Part shown: positions 40,471-49,400 of the stretch, piece by piece
How positions within the stretch are numbered: position 1 is the first letter of the stretch
Layout of the letters: every line of letters begins with the position of its first letter
From: Mycobacterium numidiamassiliense
GTDB lineage: Bacteria > Actinomycetota > Actinomycetes > Mycobacteriales > Mycobacteriaceae
NCBI RefSeq assembly: GCF_900157365.1
Contig: NZ_FUEZ01000004.1
Location: 1,909,066 to 1,973,065, forward strand
Length of the DNA: 64,000 nt
Direction: 5' to 3'
Made by a program: the position numbers and the translations under genes
The notes under the pieces: model-generated
The model's database searches: none
What the model was told of the DNA's origin: nothing
The model's input: the letters and a program-made list of their open reading frames with translations, nothing else

Positions 40471-41606
40471 CGTTGTCCGAGGAAAGGGACGCCCAGGGCG
40501 GACTCGAACAGGTCGCCGGCGTGGACCGGGTCGCGTCGCTCACCGGTATCCGGGCGGTGGCCGCAATCCTGGTCGTCGGCACGCACGCGGCCTACACCAC
40601 CGGCAAGTACACCCACGGCTATTGGGGCCTGGTCGGGGCCAGGATGGAGATCGGGGTGCCGATCTTTTTCGTGCTGTCGGGTTTCTTGCTGTTCCGTCCG
40701 TGGGTGAAGGCGGTTGTCATCGACCGTCCGTCACCGTCGGTGAGTCGCTATGCGCGGCATCGGATTCGGCGCATCATGCCGGCCTACGTCGTCGTCGTGC
40801 TGTTCGCCTATGTGCTCTACCATTTCCGCGAAGCGGGACCCAATCCCGGACACAGCTGGTACGGGCTGTTCCGCAACCTGACGCTGACGCAGATCTACTG
40901 CGACGGCTATCTCGGCAAGTACCTGCACCAGGGGCTCACCCAAATGTGGAGCCTGGCGGTGGAGGCGTCCTTCTACGTCCTGTTGCCGTTTTTGGCGTAC
41001 TTCCTGCTGGTGGTGATCTCTCGACGGCGCTGGCGGCCGCGGCTGGTGGTGGGCGCGCTGCTGACGTTGGCATTGATCAGCCCGACGTGGCTGGCCCTGG
41101 TGCACGTCGATCACTGGTTTCCCGATGGCGCCCGGCTGTGGCTGCCGACCTATCTGGCCTGGTTTCTCGGCGGCATGCTGCTGACGGTGCTACAGGCGAT
41201 GGGCGTGCGCTGCTACGCGTTCGTGGCCATCCCGCTGGCGAGCATCAGCTATTTCATCGTCGCCACTCCCATCGGGGGTGCACCCACCACCTCGCCGGCG
41301 TCGGCGTGGGAAGCGGTGGTCAAGACGGTCTTCTACACCGTGATCGCCACGCTGGCGGTCGCGCCGTTGGCCCTTGGTGACCGGGGTCTGTACTCGCGGC
41401 TGCTGGCATCGCGACCGATGATATGGCTGGGCGAGATCTCCTACGAGATCTTCCTGATCCATCTGGTGACAATGGAATTCGCGATGGACTACGTGGTGCG
41501 GGCGCACGTCTACACGGGCTCGATGCTGTATTTGTTCGTCGCGACACTGGCGCTGACGATTCCCCCCGCCTGGCTGCTGCACCGTTTGACCAAGGTGCCC
41601 AGCTGA
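40467..41606 (+). CDS. Membrane acyltransferase 3 family protein (Rv1254-like)
   Basis: A 379-residue integral membrane acyltransferase with about ten hydrophobic segments. The family signature is at the N-terminus: SLTGIRAVAAILVVGTHAAY, with the conserved Arg and His, then FFVLSGFLLFRPW. The ATG at 40467 overlaps the deaD stop. Family members O-acylate lipids, glycans or antibiotics at the membrane. The substrate here is unknown. Confidence 0.88.
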   Translation: MTLSEERDAQGGLEQVAGVDRVASLTGIRAVAAILVVGTHAAYTTGKYTHGYWGLVGARMEIGVPIFFVLSGFLLFRPWVKAVVIDRPSPSVSRYARHRIRRIMPAYVVVVLFAYVLYHFREAGPNPGHSWYGLFRNLTLTQIYCDGYLGKYLHQGLTQMWSLAVEASFYVLLPFLAYFLLVVISRRRWRPRLVVGALLTLALISPTWLALVHVDHWFPDGARLWLPTYLAWFLGGMLLTVLQAMGVRCYAFVAIPLASISYFIVATPIGGAPTTSPASAWEAVVKTVFYTVIATLAVAPLALGDRGLYSRLLASRPMIWLGEISYEIFLIHLVTMEFAMDYVVRAHVYTGSMLYLFVATLALTIPPAWLLHRLTKVPS

Positions 41607-41631
41607 CCTTCCCGCACGGGCCTGACCGCTC

Positions 41632-42225
41632 CTAGCCGCGGGCGCTGACCGGGGTGACGATCGGGACGACGAATTCCTCGATCATGGCCTTCTCGTCGGC
41701 GTCATCGTGTCCGGGGTACATCAGCAGTGACGTCAGCACCCGCACCATCCAACGCGCCCGACGTTCGACGACCGCAGGGTCCTCGGGCCCGAGGGAGTTG
41801 ACGAATGCCGCCGCCAGGGCGGTAATCACCTCGGACTGGCCGGCGAGCTCACCACCGACCGGCGGGCGGGTGACGGCGAACCACGACGCCAGCGCCGGGC
41901 TGGCGCGCACCGTCCGCAGTGTCGCGGTGATGCCGGCGACCAGCCGTTCGCGCGGGTCGTCGATGCCATCGACCTGCTCGTTGATCACCCTGGCGATTCT
42001 GCGCGTCTCCCGGTGCACATAGGCGGTGCGCAGCGCCTCGCGATTCTCGAAGTACCGGTACAGCGTCGCACGGGAACAGCCTGCGGCCCTGGCTATTTCG
42101 TTCATGCCGATCGTCGCCTGATCCCGCTGTGTATACAGGTCCTCGGCAGCGTCGAGTATCCGGTCGGCGGCCACTTCGGTGCGGCTCGCGGCCAACCAAT
42201 CTTTCCCTTTGGGGACGCCGGCCAT
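41632..42225 (-). CDS. TetR-family regulator coupled to cyp130 (Rv1255c-like)
   Basis: A 197-residue TetR protein. The helix-turn-helix is RILDAAEDLYTQRDQATIGMNEIARAA, with recognition segment CSRATLYRYFENREAL. The ATG at 42225 shares one base with the cyp130 stop (TGATG), so translation is coupled and the start is well fixed. Read further upstream the frame is antisense to cyp130. Likely controls the cyp130 unit. Corresponds to Rv1255c. Confidence 0.9.
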   Translation of the reverse strand: MAGVPKGKDWLAASRTEVAADRILDAAEDLYTQRDQATIGMNEIARAAGCSRATLYRYFENREALRTAYVHRETRRIARVINEQVDGIDDPRERLVAGITATLRTVRASPALASWFAVTRPPVGGELAGQSEVITALAAAFVNSLGPEDPAVVERRARWMVRVLTSLLMYPGHDDADEKAMIEEFVVPIVTPVSARG

Positions 42226-43466
42226 CAGGACCTCACCGTGATCGGCACCGAGATGGGCCGCCGGACATAGCTGCCGCCCGCCCACTCGATGGCGGACTCG
42301 TCGACTTCGAAGTTCGGGCAACGCGCCAGCAGCTCGCTCAGCGCTACCCGCGTTTGCATCCGGGCCGCGGCCGCGCCCAGGCAGTGGTGTGCGCCGTGGC
42401 TGAAAGTCAGGATATTGCGCGGGCATCGGGCCGCGTCGAGTTCGTCGGCGTCCGGCCCGTATTGGCGTTCGTCGCGGTTGCCCGACCCGTACAGGAGCAG
42501 CACCCTGCGATCGGCCGGGATTGTGGTGTCGCCGATGGTGACATCGCGGGTGGTCGTGCGCGCCAGTCCTTGCACCGGCGAGGTGAGCCGGAGCAGTTCC
42601 TCGACGGCATCGCCGATGCGGTCCGGATCTTCCACGAGCAGCCGACGTTGGTCGGGGCGCTGGTGCAGCAACGGCATTGAGCCACCGAGCATTCCGGTGA
42701 CGGTGTCGTTGCCGCCGGTGACCATGGTGAAGGTGAACGCCAGGATCGACAACGTCCCGGCGACATCGCCGTCGGCTCCGACCCCGGCGGCGACGAGGTG
42801 AGAGATGGTGTCGTCCTCGGGCTCGGTGCGGCGCCGCTCGATCAGACCGGTGAAGTAGGCCATCATGGACCCGACGGCATCGCCGACGGTTTCCAGTGCG
42901 CCGGTGACGCCGCCTTCGATGGTATTGGCCGCAACAATGGCCTGGGTCCAGCCGTCGAATTGGGCCCAATCCTCTTCGGGCACACCAAGATAGTGAGCGA
43001 CCACCATCGACGGCAGTGGTTTGAACAGCTCGGTGACGATGTCGCCGCCGCCGTCGGCGCGCAGCTTCTCGAGGCGTTCGGCGATGAATTCGCGGACCTT
43101 GGGCTCCACCGCTTCGACCTGGCGTGGGGTGAATCCGCGTGACACCAGCTTGCGAAATTCGGTGTGGACCGGCGGATCCTGCATCACGAATGGCGGATTA
43201 TCCTGCAGCCCAATGAGTTCCAGGTCGTTATAGTTGACTGTCAAGCCCTGCGCCGAGGAGAACGTCTCGTGGTCGCGGGCGGCCGACCAGACGTCGGCGT
43301 GGCGGGACAGCACGTAGTAGTCGTGCTCAGGATGTTTCGGCGGCACGACGTGGTGTACCGGGTCGTGATCGCGCAGCGCGCGGTACATCGGCCACGGGTT
43401 CGGCCAGGTCTCCGCGGTGGCGAGCTGAAACACGACCGGAGAGCTTTGAGACAAACCTACCGACAT
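42225..43466 (-). CDS. cyp130: Cytochrome P450 CYP130
   Basis: A 413-residue P450. I-helix is TGGNDTVTGML, K-helix ExxR lies in VEELLRL, and the heme loop FSHGAHHCLG carries the proximal Cys ligand. The N-terminus (FQLATAETWPNPWPMYRALRDHDPVHHVVPP) is nearly identical to M. tuberculosis Rv1256c. A cytosolic monooxygenase needing a ferredoxin and reductase from elsewhere; physiological substrate unsettled. The H37Rv-like order ends at this gene. Confidence 0.93.
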   Translation of the reverse strand: MSVGLSQSSPVVFQLATAETWPNPWPMYRALRDHDPVHHVVPPKHPEHDYYVLSRHADVWSAARDHETFSSAQGLTVNYNDLELIGLQDNPPFVMQDPPVHTEFRKLVSRGFTPRQVEAVEPKVREFIAERLEKLRADGGGDIVTELFKPLPSMVVAHYLGVPEEDWAQFDGWTQAIVAANTIEGGVTGALETVGDAVGSMMAYFTGLIERRRTEPEDDTISHLVAAGVGADGDVAGTLSILAFTFTMVTGGNDTVTGMLGGSMPLLHQRPDQRRLLVEDPDRIGDAVEELLRLTSPVQGLARTTTRDVTIGDTTIPADRRVLLLYGSGNRDERQYGPDADELDAARCPRNILTFSHGAHHCLGAAAARMQTRVALSELLARCPNFEVDESAIEWAGGSYVRRPISVPITVRS

Positions 43467-44196
43467 GTCTTATTCGTACGACATTGCACGCGATATGTCA
43501 ACCACGGCAAGCGTGCGCTCACGGATTAGGTCGGCGATTGTAGGTTCTCATCCAACATGGCGGAATTCTCATCTTCGTGACGTCGAAATGGCGGATCCGC
43601 CATGAAGATGAGAATCTGGTTAGTGTCTCTAAGCGTTAGCGTCACGTTGTTGGTACCCATCCGCTTTCGTCCGTAGGTTGTTGGACTCGCGAAGTACGTT
43701 GTACACCAACGATATTGGTGATGCCGTCAAGCGCAAACAACATAGCGACACACGTCACGACGGCGTAGCGCATGGATATCAGCGGTTATCCATTATTGAA
43801 GTACGCTGTTTTCATCAGACGAATCACAGATGCCGGGCCGGCATCGATCTGAGCCAGCACAGCGGGGACCGTCCTGATGCCCGCTGTGCGATCCCCGCCG
43901 GAGTGCTCAGGCGCGAATAAGTCACTTCTGAAGTGGGTTCCTCTGAAGCGCCAACTCGGACGGAACAGGCCCGGCAGAGAGGGGCCGGTTGGTGATGGTG
44001 ATGGCGCTGATGACGGCGCCGATGAAGAACAACCGCGGATCGGGGGTTGCCTTGACTGGTTTCGCAGCCCCGTCACGGCACGCAACCCAGGGTATCGGTT
44101 CTTTATTGCAGTTACATCGCCAAATACGTTGGCGCACAGGTCAGTGACCCAGGACGGCGTACATGCCGACGCAGCAGGGAAACACCGATGCAGACA
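43467..44196. other. 730-bp gap at the synteny break, no recognisable gene
   Basis: Separates the conserved block from the accessory region. Short frames on both strands (for example 43786-44085 minus) have no Shine-Dalgarno and match nothing recognised. Base composition is lower in GC than the neighbours. It contains the nested inverted-repeat element at 43557-43615. May be a decayed mobile element or gene remnant. Confidence 0.5.
43557..43615. repeat. Nested inverted-repeat element upstream of cyp130
   Basis: ATTCTCATCTTC (43565-43576) and GAAGATGAGAAT (43604-43615) are perfect 12-bp inverted arms. The 8-mer ATGGCGGA abuts the first arm (43557-43564). A perfect 16-bp palindrome, ATGGCGGATCCGCCAT (43588-43603), abuts the second. 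It lies 91 bp upstream of the cyp130 start. Resembles a MITE-like remnant or a complex operator. Confidence 0.7.
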
Positions 44197-45507
44197 TCAT
44201 CCCGCAGCGACGGAGGGGGTAAGTCTCACGTTCATCCGCACCGGCCCGCGCAGCGTGCTGTTGGCCGACCACTGCGTTTCACCGATGACCTCGATCCGGC
44301 GCACTCGGGTCCCGAGCTCGCGCAGTACCGCCCGGGCTTCCATTCGTGTGAGCTGTGCGCCCAGGCATAGGTGTGCGCCGAATCCGAAGGCGAGGTGTTC
44401 GGTCGGGTTTCTATCCACGCGGAATTCGTCGGGTTCGTCGAACACCTGCGGGTCACGATTGGCCGCACCGAGGGACAGCAGCACCCGGGCACCGGCCGGA
44501 ATGGTTACGGGACCGACCGGGTAGTCGGTGCGCGCCGTGCGGTAGAGCCCTTGCACTGGTGATGAGAAGCGCAATTGTTCCTCGACCACTTTCGGGATCA
44601 GGGAGTGGTCGGCACGGAGTGCGTCGAACTTTTCCGGATGCTCAGCGAAGACGTCGAACATGCCGCCCAGCAGGTTGGTCGTGGTTTCGTTGCCCGCGAT
44701 CAGCAGCAGCATGGCGAAGAAGAATAGCTCGTCGTCGTTGATTGAACCGCTGGCATTTTCACTGAGCAGCTTCCCAAGGACGGTGTCTGACCCTTTCAGA
44801 CCGCCGATCGCGAACTGCTGGCGGAAATACCGGTAGATGTCGCGAATTCCGCCGATCGACGATTTGAGGCTCGTCATGCCGCGTCGACTCATGTCCACAT
44901 CGGCTGCCCGCACGGCGGCCGCCGACCAGCGCCGGAAGTCGTCAATGTCGCCGTCGGGAATGCCCAGCATGTGTGCGATGAGCAGCATGGGCATCGGTAT
45001 CGCCAAACGCTGCATCACGTCGCAGCCAGGGTTGTCCAGGACCTCACCGACCAGTTTGACAGCGAGGTCGTCGATCAGCGCCTGCCAGCTTTCCAGCGCC
45101 GCCTTGGTGAACGCAGGCAGCACGTGGCGGCGCATCTCATTGTGTCGTTTGCCGTCCATGGTCACCAGGAGTGGTCCTGCCATCCTTAATCGGGTGACTC
45201 CGTCGGAGCTGGACAACGTTTCGGCGGCACGGGCCCCCGCGCGGACATCAGGCAGCCGGCTCAAAATCCAGAGCCCCAGCTTGGGGTTGTACTGAACCCG
45301 CCCCCCGGCATGGAGCGTCCGGTACGCCTCATGTGGCTGCGCTAAATGTGCGGGGTCGATCGGGTCGTAGTCAGTGATCTCAGCTCCGGTCCAGAACCGG
45401 TACTGACGCCAACGGCCTCGAAAAGCTCTGGCTGTGTTGACGCGGGCGGCGTGACCGAGCGGCTGGGCCATCGTGCCGAGGAACCGTACGTCTTGGCTGA
45501 GGGTCAT
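44197..45507 (-). CDS. Cytochrome P450
   Basis: A 436-residue P450. I-helix is LLIAGNETTTNLLGG, K-helix ExxR is EEQLRF, and the heme loop FGFGAHLCLG carries the Cys ligand. A longer N-terminus (residues 1-55) precedes the usual PYEAYR-like region. The ATG at 45507 follows AAAGGAG. No ferredoxin or reductase gene is adjacent. Divergent from a TetR gene across a 502-bp gap. The CYP subfamily cannot be assigned by eye. Confidence 0.9.
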   Translation of the reverse strand: MTLSQDVRFLGTMAQPLGHAARVNTARAFRGRWRQYRFWTGAEITDYDPIDPAHLAQPHEAYRTLHAGGRVQYNPKLGLWILSRLPDVRAGARAAETLSSSDGVTRLRMAGPLLVTMDGKRHNEMRRHVLPAFTKAALESWQALIDDLAVKLVGEVLDNPGCDVMQRLAIPMPMLLIAHMLGIPDGDIDDFRRWSAAAVRAADVDMSRRGMTSLKSSIGGIRDIYRYFRQQFAIGGLKGSDTVLGKLLSENASGSINDDELFFFAMLLLIAGNETTTNLLGGMFDVFAEHPEKFDALRADHSLIPKVVEEQLRFSSPVQGLYRTARTDYPVGPVTIPAGARVLLSLGAANRDPQVFDEPDEFRVDRNPTEHLAFGFGAHLCLGAQLTRMEARAVLRELGTRVRRIEVIGETQWSANSTLRGPVRMNVRLTPSVAAG

Positions 45508-46009
45508 TCATCGGCTCCTTTGACGTGAATTCGTGGACGTGCCGCAGCTGCGTGGGAGCCCAGCGATAGATAGCTCAAGAAGTTTCCTCCGTTGGGCGCG
45601 AATAAGGGACGGGTACAGCGGGCCGTTACGGCCGACGCGGCGGTGGGGGACAAGGCGCGGTGGAGGTCGCGCGGGTGTTCGTGGAGGGTGTTGCGTCGCA
45701 CATTGCACATTGGAGGCCGCGTCGCGCGACACGGGCCCGCGCTGTGATGGTGATGCACCACGATCGTGCGGCTTGACAGTTGGCACTGGGAGTCGACCGG
45801 ATTGCCGAGCAGTGTCATGCCCCCACGGTGGAGGCGCGTGTTTCCTCGGTCAATGGCCGGATGCGAAGTTGACATGCATTCTGGGAGGCCGGTGACCAAT
45901 CATTTCGCACTGGGTGCTCTTGACCAGCACGTTGGAGTGCTCGACAGTCATCTTAAATCCTCGTCGCGCAAGAACCAGTTTCCGCATCATCCCCATGGCA
46001 GGAGCACAT
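45508..46009. other. 502-bp divergent intergenic region
   Basis: No convincing gene. Short frames lack ribosome-binding sites and family features. It holds the P450 and TetR promoters. A TTGACA hexamer at 45774 has no matching -10. GTGCT/AGCAC half-sites (45914-45918, 45926-45930 and GTGCT again at 45937-45941) near the TetR start are weak operator candidates. Confidence 0.4.
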
Positions 46010-46564
46010 ATGGCACGTAACGACTGGCTGATTGGCGCGGACCGCCGCAGCGAGGCCGCGGAGCGGATTTATGCCGCCGCCACAGATCTAGTGTCGCGCG
46101 GCGGATTCGAGAACTTCTCGATCGACGCGCTGGCGGCCGCGGTGCACTGCGCGCCGTCCACTATCTACCGCAACGCCGGCGGCAAGAAGGCGATCCTGGA
46201 GGCGGTCACCATGCGCATGTCGGCGCGCATCGTCGAGGCGGTGCGTATGGCGATCGAGAACCTGCACGGTACCGAGCGCGTGGCGACGGCCATCGCGGTC
46301 GCCTTGGCCCGTATCCGCGCTGAACCGTTAGGCCCGTTGATCATGGGATCGATCCAGCCCAACCACGACGGCGAATGGCTCACCGATTCTCCCGGGGTCG
46401 CCGCTATGGCCGAAGAGATCATCGGACACGTTGACCCGCTCGCGGCGCAGTGGCTCGTCCGCGTCACCCTGGCTCTGTGGTACTGGCCGGTCAAGGACCA
46501 AGTCGCGGAGTACGAACTGGTTCAACGATTCGTCGGCCCGTCGACGTTTCTGAAATCGGCATAA
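46010..46564 (+). CDS. TetR-family regulator divergent from a P450 gene
   Basis: A 184-residue protein. The helix-turn-helix is RIYAAATDLVSRGGFENFSI then CAPSTIYRNAGGKKAI. The ATG at 46010 has AGGAG five bases upstream, so the in-frame codons back to 45914 were rejected. Likely regulator of the divergent P450 gene. The ligand domain has LALWYWPVKD and no recognised specificity. Confidence 0.87.
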   Translation: MARNDWLIGADRRSEAAERIYAAATDLVSRGGFENFSIDALAAAVHCAPSTIYRNAGGKKAILEAVTMRMSARIVEAVRMAIENLHGTERVATAIAVALARIRAEPLGPLIMGSIQPNHDGEWLTDSPGVAAMAEEIIGHVDPLAAQWLVRVTLALWYWPVKDQVAEYELVQRFVGPSTFLKSA

Positions 46565-46694
46565 TCATGGGTGGTTGAGGGCGGATGATTCCACTGTTGG
46601 ACAGGCATTTTCACACTTGCACCCACCTAGGCTCATCGCAGCTCATCGTCTCCGACGCGGCAGGTTCTCCCACGGGCGGCCTAGAGGCTTGTGC

Positions 46695-47678
46695 TTACCC
46701 GGATCTTGTTGGAGCGGCAACGCCAGCCTCTGGGGTGTCATCTGGTGATCGACTGTGGCCTCGGGATGAAATCGGTACGTGGCGTTGGAGGAACCGGATC
46801 TGATCAGACACGATCTGTTCGAAGTGCGGGTCGAGGTAGGGCTCGAAGTGGGTGCAGTCATAAGAGAGCACTTCACCTTTGGGGATGCGGGCCACGATTT
46901 TTTTGGCTTTGGCGTATGGGGTGACGTCGTCGTGTTTGGCCAGCTGCACCAACGTGGGTGCGGTGATGTCTGCGACGTGGCGGCCCGGGGAGTAGAACGG
47001 CACGCGTAGCGCGATACGCGCGGCGACATCGTTTTCGGCGAGGAGCTGTTCGTGCTTGTCCCCGGCCATCTTCTCGACAAGCTCAAATGCACCGGGGGAG
47101 GTCATCATCGCCACCCGGCCCGGTCGGCCGATGGACTGCACCCGGTACGGTTTGGCGCCGAGCCAGGAGCCGGCCTGGTCGCGCACGGCGGCAACGAGCA
47201 AGCGGGCCACCAGCTTCGGGTGCTGGGCGAACGCTGATGCCGGGCCGGTGACGTGGGGTACCTGCACTATCGCGGCAGCGAGCTCGTCGTCGTGGGCTGC
47301 CAGGTCCAGGACGTGTCCGCCGCCGAACGAGGAACCCCATCCCACCACGCGGGTGGTGTCGATGCCCTCGAGCCTGCGGGCGTAGGCGACCGCGGCGCGC
47401 CAGTCGGCGTGTTGGTGGCCGATGTCGAGGAGGCGGCGAGGTTCGCCTTCGCTGGCGCCCCAGTGCCGGTAGTCGAAGACCAGCGCGGCGTAGCCGGCCT
47501 GCGCAAAGCGTGCGGCGTAGGCATCCAGACGCAAGTCGCGGAAGGCGGCGAATCCGTGCGCTAACACCACGATCGGCGGGTTGTCGACTCCATCGGGCCG
47601 GTACAACCACGCCGCGCACGCCGTGCCCTCAGAGAGAAAGGCGGTGTCGTGGCGGACGAAGGTGTGCCCGGTGCTCAT
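46695..47678 (-). CDS. Alpha/beta hydrolase (dienelactone hydrolase/esterase-like)
   Basis: A 327-residue hydrolase. The oxyanion motif is VLAHGFAAFRD, the nucleophile elbow GWGSSFGG (GxSxG type), the acid segment LAKHDDVTPY, and the catalytic His CTHFEPY. The ATG at 47678 follows GAGGAAA and was preferred to one 66 bp upstream. Cytosolic with no signal peptide. It is divergent from a TetR gene across two operator-like palindromes, so it is probably the main target of that regulator. Substrate unknown. Confidence 0.88.
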   Translation of the reverse strand: MSTGHTFVRHDTAFLSEGTACAAWLYRPDGVDNPPIVVLAHGFAAFRDLRLDAYAARFAQAGYAALVFDYRHWGASEGEPRRLLDIGHQHADWRAAVAYARRLEGIDTTRVVGWGSSFGGGHVLDLAAHDDELAAAIVQVPHVTGPASAFAQHPKLVARLLVAAVRDQAGSWLGAKPYRVQSIGRPGRVAMMTSPGAFELVEKMAGDKHEQLLAENDVAARIALRVPFYSPGRHVADITAPTLVQLAKHDDVTPYAKAKKIVARIPKGEVLSYDCTHFEPYLDPHFEQIVSDQIRFLQRHVPISSRGHSRSPDDTPEAGVAAPTRSG

Positions 47679-47701
47679 CGAATTTCCTCGTGACGCTGTT
47701 T

Positions 47702-47749
47702 CTTGATGGCCATTCAAGGAACTTAGCAGTATCTTGATTGGCATTCAAG
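47702..47749. promoter_or_regulatory. Duplicated 17-bp TetR operator
   Basis: CTTGATGGCCATTCAAG (47702-47718) and CTTGATTGGCATTCAAG (47733-47749) are near-identical palindromes with CTTGA/TCAAG arms. They are spaced 31 bp apart, about three helical turns. They sit between the hydrolase start (47678) and the divergent TetR start (47771). Confidence 0.75.
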
Positions 47750-47770
47750 ACACGGTCTAGGATGAGTCTC

Positions 47771-48331
47771 ATGCCGCGCAACAGACGGCCGCAGGCGGCC
47801 GACGAGAAACGCGCGGAGATCGTCGCCGCCGCCCGCGAACTTTTCATCGACGCCGGCTATGACGCCACCGCGATGGGCCGCCTGGCCACTGCGGCCGGGG
47901 TCGCAGCCAATACGATCTACTGGTATTTCTCTGACAAGGACGACGTGCTGGTCGCGGTCCTTAACGACGTCGTGGCTGAGGCCTGGACGCAATACCAGTC
48001 GGTAGCCGACGAACCCATGTCCGTGCGGCTGTTGTGGGTGGTGCACCAACTGCAACAAATGAGCCGCCTGGTGAGCACCGTGCATGCCCGCGCCGAACGC
48101 TCCCCGACAGTCGCAGAGTGGCACAACAACTTCCACCTCTTCACCGCTAGCCTGCTGCGGTCCGAATTGGAAAACGCCGGCACCCCCACAGCAGGGCTGG
48201 ACGCCGAAGTGATGATCGGCGTCTTCGCCATCGAGGGACTGCTCATGCACCCCCTGAGCAACGACCAACAACGCACGATATGCGAGGCTCTCGCTGCACG
48301 TTGGACCTCGACACCGGCGCTCAGAACGTGA
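47771..48331 (+). CDS. TetR-family regulator of the adjacent hydrolase
   Basis: A 186-residue regulator. The N-terminal helix-turn-helix is EIVAAARELFIDAGYDATAM then VAANTIYWYFSDKDDV. The ATG at 47771 gives MPRNRRPQAADEK and has AGG eight to ten bases upstream; ATGs at 47762 and 47738 are less likely, and the latter lies inside the operator. Expected to repress itself and the hydrolase through the duplicated 17-bp sites. Confidence 0.88.
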   Translation: MPRNRRPQAADEKRAEIVAAARELFIDAGYDATAMGRLATAAGVAANTIYWYFSDKDDVLVAVLNDVVAEAWTQYQSVADEPMSVRLLWVVHQLQQMSRLVSTVHARAERSPTVAEWHNNFHLFTASLLRSELENAGTPTAGLDAEVMIGVFAIEGLLMHPLSNDQQRTICEALAARWTSTPALRT

Positions 48332-48361
48332 TATCAACGCCAGCCACGCAGGTGGGCCGTA

Positions 48362-48380
48362 CCTCCCGAAGCGGGGGAGG
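48362..48380 (+). terminator. Stem-loop after the TetR gene
   Basis: CCTCCC (48362-48367) pairs with GGGAGG (48375-48380) around a 7-nt loop, 31 bp after the stop. There is no U-tract, so its role as terminator is tentative. Confidence 0.35.
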
Positions 48381-48719
48381 GACACCGATGGGACCGCTCC
48401 TTCCGGGTCGTCACACCGACCGCGCCGATTGACCCGGTGACTCAGTAGAAGGTATCTGAACACTGGCGAGCCTAAGGCGAAAATTGTTGTGCGAGTTGAC
48501 AGTACTGGCGCCCATGACTTATCGGCCATTGTCCCAATCCGAAACCCGTTGCAGCAGAGCGCAAAAAGCGAATAATGCCTAGATATCCGGATGTGAGTTG
48601 GTTAAACGCCTGGGGTCGCAAACAGAAGTGCCCGCGCAGGCGATGGGCACCCGGCGGGGAAGTTCCGCCCCGGCTAAATCGGGGTCGTGGCCATGCTCAA
48701 AGTTCTGGGAATTGGACGC
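48381..48719. other. Intergenic region, nothing recognised
   Basis: About 340 bp between a plus-strand TetR gene and a minus-strand TetR gene, which converge. A small frame (48575-48766) has no Shine-Dalgarno and no family pattern. I see no gene or repeat here. Confidence 0.45.
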
Positions 48720-49283
48720 TTACGGTCTGCCTACTCCGCGCAGAATGCCCTGGATGTGGCGGTTAAGTTCTGCTGCATCGGCGAATAAACGGAAGTTGCG
48801 GGCGAAGCCGTTGAAGACACCGTCGAGGAAGGTGAGGGTGACAAGGGTCTGGCTTTCGAGCAGCGCAGGATCTGTGGCCGCGGCGGGGTCGGCGGCGATG
48901 ATTGCTTTGGCGCGCGTGTAGAACTGCCAGCCGATCTCTTTGACCATCTCGTCAAGTTCGCGGTGTCTGACGGCATAGAACGTCAGCTCGACTCGTGCCT
49001 TGTTTAGTACGGAGCCAGAACCCTCGGCGTACAGCATCACCATTTGGGCCAGCGCCAGCGTGCTGCGGTGCTCGGAGGACAATTCGGTCGTTTCGGTCCA
49101 GGCGATCATGTCGGCGAGGTAGCGGTCTGCGACTCGGGTAAAGACCCCGCTCAGCAGGGCATCGCGGCTGCGAAAGGACGACGATGCGGTGCCCGCGGGG
49201 AAGCCGGCCCGCGCGTCGACAGCTCGGTGCGTAAGTGCGCGGATGCCACCGCTTGCGATGAGTTCGATGGCGGCGTCGCACAA
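48720..49283 (-). CDS. TetR-family regulator with unclear start
   Basis: At least 187 residues. Coding similarity to TetR proteins continues upstream of the only in-frame standard start (TTG at 49283): the preceding codons read IAQRRYDPARRRREL, a typical TetR N-terminus, back to an in-frame TGA. No ATG, GTG or TTG exists there. ATT at 49325 or a small frameshift would be needed. The helix-turn-helix is CDAAIELIASGGIRALTHRAVDA-like with the recognition part FPAGTASSSFRSRDAL. It faces the LVIVD-repeat gene across a palindrome. Confidence 0.78.
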   Translation of the reverse strand: MCDAAIELIASGGIRALTHRAVDARAGFPAGTASSSFRSRDALLSGVFTRVADRYLADMIAWTETTELSSEHRSTLALAQMVMLYAEGSGSVLNKARVELTFYAVRHRELDEMVKEIGWQFYTRAKAIIAADPAAATDPALLESQTLVTLTFLDGVFNGFARNFRLFADAAELNRHIQGILRGVGRP

Positions 49284-49360
49284 TTCGCGACGCCGCCGCG
49301 CGGGATCGTATCGACGTTGGGCAATGATGCACGAAGTGTAACCACCCCAATTTCACTATT

Positions 49361-49400
49361 TTTACTATAAATGTAGTCAATCTTCTACGTCGGTAGTAAA
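49361..49400. promoter_or_regulatory. 40-bp interrupted palindrome, candidate TetR operator
   Basis: TTTACTA (49361-49367) pairs with TAGTAAA (49394-49400), and GTAG (49373-49376) with CTAC (49385-49388). Both pairs are centred at 49380.5. It is AT-rich against a GC-rich background and lies just upstream of the minus-strand TetR gene and the plus-strand LVIVD gene. Confidence 0.6.

Noticed and set aside
43678..44137. Small frames on both strands in the 730-bp gap
   Set aside because: No ribosome-binding site, no recognisable domain, and mutually overlapping; kept only as a note on the gap.
45774..45779. TTGACA as a sigma-70 promoter
   Set aside because: No suitable -10 hexamer at 16-18 bp and no evidence of a transcript start.
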